DNA from: Caulobacter sp. | GTDB taxonomy: Bacteria > Pseudomonadota > Alphaproteobacteria > Caulobacterales > Caulobacteraceae | Reading direction: 5' to 3' | NCBI GenBank assembly: GCA_014378155.1 | Contig: JACMOF010000093.1 | Span: forward strand, 1 to 6,624 | DNA length: 6,624 bases | In this document: piece by piece, positions 1 through 5,243 of the stretch | How positions within the stretch are numbered: the first letter of the stretch is position 1 | Layout of the letters: every line of letters starts with the position of its first letter | Notes under the pieces: generated by a model | Told to the model about the DNA's origin: nothing | The model's input: the letters and a program-made list of their open reading frames with translations, nothing else | Databases searched by the model: none | Translations under genes and position numbers: made by a program

Positions 1-83
1 CAGGGACCGCCGCCCATCCGGTCGTTTCGTCCAAGAACGATGCGGCTCTGCGGGACGAGACCCTGGCGGCCCTGCGGCGTTAG
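1..83 (+). CDS. 3' end of an unidentified plus-strand gene (partial)
   Basis: The frame whose codons start at position 3 is open from the left edge to a TAG at 81-83. It has mostly G/C third positions and ends in ...DETLAALRR. Codon use matches the real genes in this window, so this is probably the C-terminal tail (about 26 residues) of a gene starting outside it. The family cannot be recognised from so little sequence. The TAG belongs to the left terminus of the adjacent repeat (tagagcattt, 81-90), so the stop codon seems to have been supplied by the repeat. The minus strand is also open here but reads as low-complexity arginine/alanine sequence, which is less convincing. Confidence 0.45.
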   Translation, partial: GTAAHPVVSSKNDAALRDETLAALRR

Positions 84-211
84 AGCATTTCCCGACCTGA
101 CTGCGTCAGGCCGTGAGCTCTAATCTTCTGTTTTAACGCATTTTTCTTCACGCGAACCGGAACCACTTCGCTCGAAAATGCTCTAGCCTGGTGTTCGAAA
201 GGCTTGATCAT
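80..211 (-). CDS. Small 43-residue ORF with strong RBS, mostly encoded by the repeat
   Basis: On the minus strand, AGGGAGGA (217-224) precedes an ATG at 211 by five bases, one of the best Shine-Dalgarno matches in the window. The frame runs 43 codons to a TAA at 80-82. Only about the first eight residues (MIKPFEHQ) are unique sequence. The rest is a translation of the dispersed repeat and is rich in basic residues (RVKKNALKQK). The ATG lies 29 bases after the transglutaminase stop at 241, so the two would share a transcript. The likeliest reading is that a real downstream gene was interrupted after about eight codons by the repeat, leaving a relic. An expressed small basic peptide is also possible. 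No function can be assigned. Confidence 0.4.
   Translation of the reverse strand: MIKPFEHQARAFSSEVVPVRVKKNALKQKIRAHGLTQSGREML
81..185. repeat. 105-bp dispersed intergenic repeat with 10-bp terminal inverted repeats
   Basis: The ends are perfect inverted repeats: tagagcattt (81-90) and aaatgctcta (176-185). An internal hairpin lies at 96-110 (CCTGAC, loop TGC, GTCAGG). The interior is AT-richer than its surroundings (taatcttctgttttaacgca, 121-140). Read on the minus strand, its first half has the form AGAGCATTTTCGAGCGAAGTGG...GGTTCGCGTGAAG, which I recognise as a common dispersed intergenic repeat of Caulobacter and Rhizobiales genomes. It has no transposase, so any mobility would need a trans-acting enzyme. 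It may also act as a transcript 3'-end structure between the two convergent transcription units. Confidence 0.8.
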
Positions 212-240
212 ATCGGTCCTCCCTTGTGTTTTTCTTGTCT

Positions 241-1119
241 TCAGGCCGCCGCGCTGAGGCCATCCAACAGTCGCACCTCGACCGACACGTTCAGCTTGGC
301 CTCGCCCGGATCGTCCAGAATGGTGCCCGAGATCGGCTTGGCCTCGCTGGGGGTGCGGGTATGGGCCACAAGAATGAGGTCCGGCGACTCCGCCAGGCCG
401 TTGGTAGGGTCGAACTCGGTCCAGCCCAGGCCGGGAAGGAAGACCTCGCACCAGGCGTGGGTGGCGCCCGCGCCCCGCAGGGCTGAGCTTGGTCCGCTAT
501 AGATGTAGCCCGTGGCGAACACCGCAGCATAGCCTAGCCGGCGCAAGGCCTCGACCATCAGCCAGGCGAAGTCGCGGCAAGTGCCGCTGCCCAGGCTGAT
601 GGTCTCGGCGGGCGCTTGCGTACCGGCCTCGGGCCGGGCTTGATAGGTAAAGTGGTCGTGGATCGTGCGGTTCATCCGCAGCAGGAAGTCGATCGCCGGC
701 TCGTCGGGCCGTTCCATCTGCTGGCGCAGCCAGCGCAGCAGCACGCGGTCGCCGTCGTCGGTGGCCGGGGTGATGAACGGGTTCAGCACCGCCCGGTCCT
801 CGCGCGAATAGACGATGGGCGAGATGGTGTGAGGATCGTCGATCTGCAACGATGTGAGGGGCGCGGGAAAGCGGTCGATGATCAGGCGGCTGGTGATGGT
901 CAAGCCGTCGGCCTCGCCACGCGGGGTGAACCAGCAGACGCAGTTGCCAACGGCGTCGTAGGTCCAGCGGGTCTCGCCGGGCAGGGAGGTTTGCAGCGAC
1001 GCCTTGACGATGCGGATGGCATGGCTGTCGCGCGGCCGGATCAGCAGCCGGTGAGCCCCGAACCCGACCGGCCGGGCGTAGGCGTACCGCGTTTCATGAA
1101 GAATGCCGAGCCGCGCCAT
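241..1119 (-). CDS. Transglutaminase-like cysteine hydrolase family protein
   Basis: This 292-residue protein has the standard bacterial two-domain layout. Residues about 4-85 form a Bact_transglu_N-type beta domain (LGILHETRYAYARPVG). Residues about 150-240 form a transglutaminase core with the complete papain-like triad: Cys181 in GSGTCRDFA, His221 in ATHAWCEVF and Asp237 in WTEFDPTNG. No signal peptide or membrane segment is visible, so it is probably cytoplasmic. Bacterial members usually act as peptidases or amidases rather than crosslinkers, and substrates are mostly unknown. Relatives often sit beside alpha-E, ATP-grasp or proteasome-like genes, but none is seen here. The ATG at 1119 puts the conserved domain immediately after the start, although there is no clear Shine-Dalgarno sequence. 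The gene diverges from the SOS-boxed operon. Confidence 0.93.
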   Translation of the reverse strand: MARLGILHETRYAYARPVGFGAHRLLIRPRDSHAIRIVKASLQTSLPGETRWTYDAVGNCVCWFTPRGEADGLTITSRLIIDRFPAPLTSLQIDDPHTISPIVYSREDRAVLNPFITPATDDGDRVLLRWLRQQMERPDEPAIDFLLRMNRTIHDHFTYQARPEAGTQAPAETISLGSGTCRDFAWLMVEALRRLGYAAVFATGYIYSGPSSALRGAGATHAWCEVFLPGLGWTEFDPTNGLAESPDLILVAHTRTPSEAKPISGTILDDPGEAKLNVSVEVRLLDGLSAAA

Positions 1120-1181
1120 GGGCCAAAATAACCCGAGGAAACCCGCTTCGTTCCGTCACAGCCAGGTGATCGCAGTCGACA

Positions 1182-1196
1182 GAACAAAATAAGAAC
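1182..1196 (+). promoter_or_regulatory. LexA operator (alphaproteobacterial SOS box, GAAC-N7-GAAC)
   Basis: GAAC at 1182-1185 and GAAC at 1193-1196 are separated by exactly seven bases (AAAATAA). This is a perfect match to the direct-repeat LexA box of alphaproteobacteria (GTTC-N7-GTTC on the other strand). It ends 14 bases before the ATG of the radical SAM gene, where bound LexA would block initiation. The encoded DNA-repair-type proteins support an SOS assignment. The box also lies in the divergent region of the transglutaminase gene, 63 bases upstream of its ATG, so an effect on that gene cannot be excluded. Core -35 and -10 elements could not be resolved. Confidence 0.85.
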
Positions 1197-1199
1197 AAT

Positions 1200-1203
1200 A
1201 GGA
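1200..1203 (+). promoter_or_regulatory. Ribosome binding site of the radical SAM gene
   Basis: AGGA lies seven bases before the ATG at 1211. A second purine run, AGGGGA (1205-1210), abuts the ATG and is too close to be the main site. Together they support 1211 as the start. Confidence 0.6.
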
Positions 1204-1210
1204 TAGGGGA

Positions 1211-2437
1211 ATGGCTATCCTCGATCTGAAACGCAAGCTCGCCATCCTCTCCGACGCGGCGAAGTACGACGCTTCCTGCGCCTCGTCGGGCGCCCAGAAG
1301 CGAAACTCGACGGACGGCAAGGGCGTTGGCTCGACGGAGGGGATGGGCATCTGCCACGCCTACGCGCCGGACGGGCGGTGCATCAGCCTGCTCAAGATCC
1401 TGCTGACCAACTTCTGCATCTATGACTGCGCCTACTGCGTCAACCGGGTGTCGTCCAATGTCACCCGGGCGCGATTCACGGTGAAGGAGGTCGTCGACCT
1501 CACCCTGAACTTCTACAAGCGCAACTATATCGAGGGGCTGTTCCTGTCGTCGGGGGTGATCCGCACCGGCGACTACACGATGGAAGAGATGGTGCGGGTG
1601 GCCAAGAGCCTGCGGCTGGACCATGACTTCCGTGGCTATATCCACCTGAAACTGATCCCCGAGGCCTCGCCGGAGTTGGCGGCTGGGGCGGGGCTGTATG
1701 CCGACCGGGTGTCGATCAATGTCGAGCTGCCGCTGGACGAGAGCCTGGCGGCCTTGGCGCCGGAGAAGGACGCAGCCGGCATCAAGAAGGCCATGGGCCG
1801 CATGCGGCTGGCCATCGAGGATCGCAACGAGCCCGTCAAGGTCGGGCGCGCCAAGCCTCGCAAGTTCGCCACCGGCCAGTCGACCCAGTTGATCATCGGC
1901 GCCGACGCCACCAAGGACGGCGACATCTTGGCCCGCAGCGCGGCGCTGTATGGCTCCTACCAGCTTAAGCGCGTCTACTATTCGGCCTTCAGCCCTATGG
2001 CCGACAGCAGCGCCCGCCTGCCGTTGATCCGCCCGCCGCTGGTGCGCGAGCACCGGCTCTATCAAGCCGACTGGCTGATGCGGTTCTACGGTTTTAGCCA
2101 GGGCGAGATCGTCGCGCCGGGCGAGGACCTGGATCTGACCATGGACCCCAAGACCGCCTGGGCCCTGCGAAACCTGGGCGACTTCCCGGTGGACGTCAAC
2201 ACCGCCGATCGCGAGACCCTACTGCGCACGCCGGGCCTGGGGACCAAGGGGGTCGACCGCATTCTGCTGGCCCGGATCCAGACGCGGCTCACCCTGGAAG
2301 ACGTCAAGCGCGTCTGCGGTTCGGTCAAGCGCGCCAAGCCGTTCATCGTCACCGCCGACTGGACGCCAGGAGCCGCCACGGACGGCGCGGGCCTGCGGGC
2401 GTCGCTGGTGGAGCCACAGCAGCTGAGCCTGTTCTGA
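1211..2437 (+). CDS. Putative DNA modification/repair radical SAM protein (UdgX-linked family)
   Basis: This 408-residue protein carries a radical SAM cluster motif, Cys69-X3-Cys73-X2-Cys76 (CIYDCAYC), after a conserved N-terminal block (SSGAQKRNSTDGKG, MGICHAYAPDGRC). The barrel continues with FLSSG (111-115) and GYIHLKLIPEASPEL. Residues about 325-352 (NTADRETLLRTPGLGTKGVDRIL region) form a helix-hairpin-helix DNA-binding motif. The extreme C-terminus is QLSLF (404-408), matching the bacterial beta-clamp-binding consensus. The overall pattern is that of the family named 'putative DNA modification/repair radical SAM protein', found beside UdgX-type genes. It would cleave S-adenosylmethionine reductively, but the substrate is unknown. 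Cys23, Cys48 and Cys57 are possible extra metal or redox ligands. The gene lies downstream of an SOS box, and its TGA overlaps the next ATG by one base, so translation is probably coupled. Confidence 0.93.
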   Translation: MAILDLKRKLAILSDAAKYDASCASSGAQKRNSTDGKGVGSTEGMGICHAYAPDGRCISLLKILLTNFCIYDCAYCVNRVSSNVTRARFTVKEVVDLTLNFYKRNYIEGLFLSSGVIRTGDYTMEEMVRVAKSLRLDHDFRGYIHLKLIPEASPELAAGAGLYADRVSINVELPLDESLAALAPEKDAAGIKKAMGRMRLAIEDRNEPVKVGRAKPRKFATGQSTQLIIGADATKDGDILARSAALYGSYQLKRVYYSAFSPMADSSARLPLIRPPLVREHRLYQADWLMRFYGFSQGEIVAPGEDLDLTMDPKTAWALRNLGDFPVDVNTADRETLLRTPGLGTKGVDRILLARIQTRLTLEDVKRVCGSVKRAKPFIVTADWTPGAATDGAGLRASLVEPQQLSLF

Positions 2438-3915
2438 TGCGGGTCGTGCGGCTGGAGTCCGAGATCGATTTCGACGGCTGGCGCGACGCGGCCCGGGCGC
2501 TGCGGGCCGAAGGCGTGGCGCCGGAGGCGGTCGTGTGGACGGTGGAGCGGGACCTGTTTGAGGGCGCCGGTTCTTTCCCTCCCCATAAAGGGGAGGGAAG
2601 GGCGCCTGAAATAGGAGAGGGAAGAATTCTTAAGGTCCCCGCCGCCTTCGTCGATCTCGCCAAGACTGTCATCCTTCACCGCTCGCCCGAGCGCCTGTCG
2701 CTGCTCTACCGCATCCTCCACCGCCTTGAGGCCCAGCCCAAGCTGTTGGCCAACCCCGCCGACGTCAATGTCGCCAAGGCCCGCGACATGGCCAAGAACG
2801 TGGGCCGGGCGATCCACAAGATGCACGCCTTCGTCCGCTTCCGCCTGGTGGAGGACGTGACGCCCGAGACCTTCGTCGCCTGGTTCGAGCCTGCCCACCG
2901 GGTCACCGAGGCGGCGTCGCCGTTCTTCGCCCGGCGGTTCGCCAACATGAATTGGTCGATCCTGACCCCCGACGCCTGCGTCCACTGGGACCGCAGCTTC
3001 CTGACGATGTCGCCCGGCGCCGATCCGGCCGACGCGCCGTCGCAGGATGCCCAGGAGGAGATGTGGCGCACCTATTACGCCTCGATCTTCAACCCGGCCC
3101 GGCTGAACCCGGTGATGATGAAACAGGAGATGCCCAAGCGCTATTGGCGGAACCTGCCGGAGGCGGCGCTCATTCCGCAGCTGATCGAGCAAGCCCAGAA
3201 CCAGACCGATCTGATGGTCACCGCCCAACCGACCAAGCCCTCGGAACGGGTGCTCAAGGCCGCCTTGCGCCATAGCCGCGATGGCTCTTACGGCGAGAGC
3301 AACCTGGCCAACCTGGAAGAGGTGGCCGCCGGGGTGCAGGTCTGCCGCCGCTGCGACCTGTGGCGCGACGCCACCCAGGGCGTGCCGGGCGTCGGGCCGG
3401 CCCTCCTGAGTGGAAGAGCGGCCAATCTGATGATCGTCGGCGAGCAGCCGGGCGACCAGGAGGATTTGCAGGGCGCGCCCTTCGTTGGTCCCGCCGGCCA
3501 GCTTTTGGCCAAGGCCATGGCCGAGGCCGGCGTCGTTCGCGCCCAGACCTTCGTCACCAACGCCGTCAAGCATTTCAAGCACGAGCCGCGCGGCAAGCGG
3601 CGGATCCACAAGACCCCCGACCGGGGCGAGGTCCAGGCTTGCCGTTGGTGGCTCGACGCCGAGCGCCGGCTGGTAGCACCCAAGGTGATCCTCGCCTTGG
3701 GCGCGACGGCCGGACTGGCGGTGTTCGGCAAGGCCGTGCCGATCGGCCAGAGCCGGGGCCAACCCCAACCGCTGAGCGACGGCGGCCAGGGCCTGGTCAG
3801 CTGGCATCCCTCATACCTGCTGCGCGTGCCCGACCCCGACGCCAAGGCTCGCGCCTATGCACAGCTGGTCGAGGACTTGAAGCAGGCCTGGACGCTGGCG
3901 GGAGAAGCGTTCTAG
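2437..3915 (+). CDS. DUF4130-UdgX fusion: uracil-DNA-binding protein of the covalently linking type
   Basis: This 492-residue fusion has two domains. Residues about 1-260 match DUF4130, the 'probable DNA metabolism protein' linked to this radical SAM family (AFVDLAKTVILHRSPER, RAIHKMHAFVRFRLVED, FARRFANMNWSILTPDA, EMPKRYWRNLPEAAL). Residues about 285-490 are a family 4-like UDG domain of UdgX type: CRRC at 303-306, GEQPGDQ (335-341), GAPFVGPAG, NAVKHFKH, the KRRIHK loop (387-392), Cys402 and HPSYLLR (457-463). In characterised UdgX the loop histidine, here His391, bonds covalently to the abasic sugar after uracil removal, giving a permanent protein-DNA complex. Only three cluster-type cysteines are evident, and His379 or His382 may be the fourth ligand. 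Residues about 44-66 are encoded by an in-frame palindromic repeat. The start overlaps the upstream stop (TGATG), which implies coupled translation and joint SOS control. Confidence 0.94.
   Translation: MRVVRLESEIDFDGWRDAARALRAEGVAPEAVVWTVERDLFEGAGSFPPHKGEGRAPEIGEGRILKVPAAFVDLAKTVILHRSPERLSLLYRILHRLEAQPKLLANPADVNVAKARDMAKNVGRAIHKMHAFVRFRLVEDVTPETFVAWFEPAHRVTEAASPFFARRFANMNWSILTPDACVHWDRSFLTMSPGADPADAPSQDAQEEMWRTYYASIFNPARLNPVMMKQEMPKRYWRNLPEAALIPQLIEQAQNQTDLMVTAQPTKPSERVLKAALRHSRDGSYGESNLANLEEVAAGVQVCRRCDLWRDATQGVPGVGPALLSGRAANLMIVGEQPGDQEDLQGAPFVGPAGQLLAKAMAEAGVVRAQTFVTNAVKHFKHEPRGKRRIHKTPDRGEVQACRWWLDAERRLVAPKVILALGATAGLAVFGKAVPIGQSRGQPQPLSDGGQGLVSWHPSYLLRVPDPDAKARAYAQLVEDLKQAWTLAGEAF
2563..2606. 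repeat. Palindromic repeat inserted in frame in the DUF4130 domain
   Basis: TTCCCTCCCC (2575-2584) and GGGGAGGGAA (2590-2599) form a perfect 10-bp stem with a five-base loop, ATAAA. An outer GGCGCC pair (2563-2568 and 2601-2606) extends it past an unequal bulge. The encoded residues (about 44-57, S-F-P-P-H-K-G-E-G-R-A-P) are low complexity. Together with the next few codons (ATA, GGA, AGA, ATT, CTT) their codon use is unlike the rest of the gene. A 10-bp palindrome AAGAATTCTT follows at 2622-2631. It resembles the CTCCCC/GGGGAG palindromes usually found between genes in these bacteria. The insertion falls in the variable linker before the conserved VPAAFVDLAKTV block, where it could be tolerated. 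Confidence 0.75.
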
Positions 3916-4595
3916 GCCGCGAATCCCGCCTCGGCGAAGGCCAGCATGCGGGAGAGCAGCGCTTCGACGTCGGCCTCGCTGGTCGCGCCTTCCGACAGTA
4001 CGTTCAGGCGGTCGAACTCTGCGAAGCGGTTGTTGTGCAGCATGCCCAAGGTGAAGTGCAGCCGCCAGTAGATTTGCTCGGCCGGCAAGTCTGGACGCGC
4101 CTTCAGCAGGGCGTCGGAGAAGCGGCGCAGGTGGGTGACGTCGGTCTGCAGCACCTTGCGGATCTCATCGGTGCCCTCGCTGCGGGCCCGGATCAGGAAC
4201 TGCAACGAGATGCGGCGCTCATGGTCGGGGGCCAGCCACTTCAGCGGCGGGGTCAGCAGGGCGGCCAGGATTTCGCGCACCGGGGGCGAACCCGCGTGGC
4301 GGTCGATGGCCTCGTGCAGCTTCTTGGCCCGTTCGCGGTTCAGCTCGACCGTGCGGCGACGGAAGATCTCGTAGATCAGAGCGTCCTTGGAGCCAAAATG
4401 ATAGTTCACCGAGGCCAGGTTCACCCCCGCCGCCGCGGTGATGTCGCGCACCGACACGTTCTGGAAGCCGTGCAGCGCGAACAGACGCTCGGCGGCCACG
4501 AACACCAGGTTCTTGGTGACGGCCTCGTTGTCGATGCTCTCGATGTCGGCCTCGGGCGCTTGGGCAGCGGCCACGGCCTCGCTCTTCGGACTCAC
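3912..4595 (-). CDS. TetR/AcrR-family transcriptional regulator
   Basis: This is a 227-residue protein. Residues about 25-72 form the TetR DNA-binding domain, with the helix-turn-helix in VSVRDITAAAGVNLASVNYHF and the family-typical YHFGSKDALIYEIF at its end. Residues about 100-215 form a helical ligand-binding and dimerisation domain with a conserved-looking LKWLAPDHERRISLQF segment, similar to TetR_C_30-type C-termini (my recollection, not a search). The first 24 residues are a polar, probably disordered tail. The start is GTG at 4595, supported by the purine-rich AAAGGGGGA (4604-4612) eight bases upstream. Ligand and targets are unknown and no efflux or metabolic partner is adjacent; autoregulation would be usual. 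It converges on the SOS operon and shares CTAG (3912-3915) with its stop codon. Confidence 0.93.
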   Translation of the reverse strand: MSPKSEAVAAAQAPEADIESIDNEAVTKNLVFVAAERLFALHGFQNVSVRDITAAAGVNLASVNYHFGSKDALIYEIFRRRTVELNRERAKKLHEAIDRHAGSPPVREILAALLTPPLKWLAPDHERRISLQFLIRARSEGTDEIRKVLQTDVTHLRRFSDALLKARPDLPAEQIYWRLHFTLGMLHNNRFAEFDRLNVLSEGATSEADVEALLSRMLAFAEAGFAA

Positions 4596-4603
4596 GGACG
4601 GTA

Positions 4604-4612
4604 TCCCCCTTT
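4604..4612 (-). promoter_or_regulatory. Ribosome binding site deciding the GTG start of the TetR gene
   Basis: On the minus strand AAAGGGGGA lies eight bases upstream of GTG at 4595. No in-frame ATG gives a better start for the TetR domain, so the GTG is favoured. Confidence 0.7.
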
Positions 4613-4643
4613 ACCTGCGGGGAAGTCTTACGGCCGTTCGAAA

Positions 4644-4659
4644 TTGGCGCAAGCGTCAA
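4644..4659. promoter_or_regulatory. Candidate TetR operator (imperfect palindrome)
   Basis: TTGGCGC-AA-GCGTCAA is a 16-bp palindrome with one mismatched pair, lying 48-64 bases upstream of the TetR GTG start. Its size and position suit an autoregulatory TetR operator. Its minus-strand right arm reads TTGACGC, which could also serve as a -35 element. A perfect 8-bp palindrome ACGGCCGT (4630-4637) and TTCGAA (4637-4642) lie close by and compete as candidates. GC-rich DNA produces such short palindromes by chance. Confidence 0.35.
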
Positions 4660-4718
4660 GATGGGCGGTGGGCGGAGGAAAGTGACGGGCGCCCGCCTTA
4701 TCGGCTGCGGCCGCGATC

Positions 4719-5195
4719 CTACAGGGCCAGGGAGCGGGTGTCGCGCTGGCCGTTGTAATAGTGCGACAGGGCCGCCGCGAAAACCTCTGGGGTGGACGCG
4801 GCCTGCTCGAACAGCGTCAGGCTGGACTGAAACTTGATGTCGTCGGGCGCGCCGAAGATGGTGTGGGCCGAGCGGCCCTCCACCGCGTTGACGGCCTCGA
4901 CGGCCCTGACCAGGCGCGGGCCCAACACCGGATGGTCCAGATAGGCCCGGGCCTCGTCAAGCGAGCCGATAGCGTAGCGTTGCGAGGTGGCGCTGAAGCC
5001 GAGTCCGGCCACCTGCGGGAAGATGAACCACATCCAGTGGCTAGCCTTGCGGCCGCGGCGAAGCTCAGCCAAGGCGGTGTCATAGGTCGACGCCTGGGCG
5101 GTCACGAAGCGGTCGAGGTCGTGCGGATCGTTGATGGTTCGCCGCCGTTGCAAGGGCTTGCCATGGGCAACGCCAGAGGGCTCGAGACTGTTCAC
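4719..5195 (-). CDS. DUF1810 family protein
   Basis: This is a small soluble protein of unknown function. Characteristic DUF1810 blocks are visible: DLDRFVTAQASTYDTALAELRRGRK, then SHWMWFIFPQVAGLG (52-66), SQRYAIGSLDEARAYLDHPVLGPRL (71-95) and IFGAPDDIKFQSSLTLFE (113-130). The conserved domain starts only near residue 22. The sole upstream in-frame starts are GTG at 5195 and TTG at 5153, neither with a clear Shine-Dalgarno sequence. Homologues, as I recall them, begin at about MNDPxDLxRF, and here that methionine position is ATC (Ile21, 5133-5135). The true start is therefore uncertain, and the first 20 residues may not be translated. It lies 123 bases upstream of the TetR gene on the same strand, and cotranscription is possible. 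Confidence 0.88.
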   Translation of the reverse strand: MNSLEPSGVAHGKPLQRRRTINDPHDLDRFVTAQASTYDTALAELRRGRKASHWMWFIFPQVAGLGFSATSQRYAIGSLDEARAYLDHPVLGPRLVRAVEAVNAVEGRSAHTIFGAPDDIKFQSSLTLFEQAASTPEVFAAALSHYYNGQRDTRSLAL

Positions 5196-5243
5196 AAGCG
5201 GACGTCGGGAAGGACTGTTGGGGGCGGGTTGCTGCCGGAGTTT

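Noticed and set aside
154..163. GAAC..GAAC pair resembling a second LexA box
   Set aside because: The spacing is two bases instead of seven, and it lies inside the dispersed repeat, so it is not a LexA site.
616..1131. 171-codon plus-strand frame opposite the transglutaminase
   Set aside because: The minus frame holds the full Cys-His-Asp triad, and the plus translation is valine/glycine/arginine-rich filler.
1094..2065. 323-codon minus-strand open frame opposite the radical SAM gene
   Set aside because: It is an antisense shadow with no motif. It would also cover the SOS box and the divergent promoter region.
2086..3807. 573-codon open frame on the minus strand opposite the UdgX gene
   Set aside because: It is an antisense shadow of the highly biased codons of the DUF4130-UdgX gene. 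The translation is repetitive arginine/glycine/leucine-rich sequence with no recognisable domain, while the plus frame has clear family motifs.
3912..3915. Frameshift or truncation at the end of the UdgX or TetR gene
   Set aside because: Both proteins reach normal C-termini, with conserved UdgX motifs up to HPSYLLR and the final helix, so the overlap is a real convergent arrangement.
3360..4685. 441-codon plus-strand open frame across the UdgX and TetR genes
   Set aside because: It crosses two convergent genes that have strong motif evidence in other frames, and its translation is low complexity.
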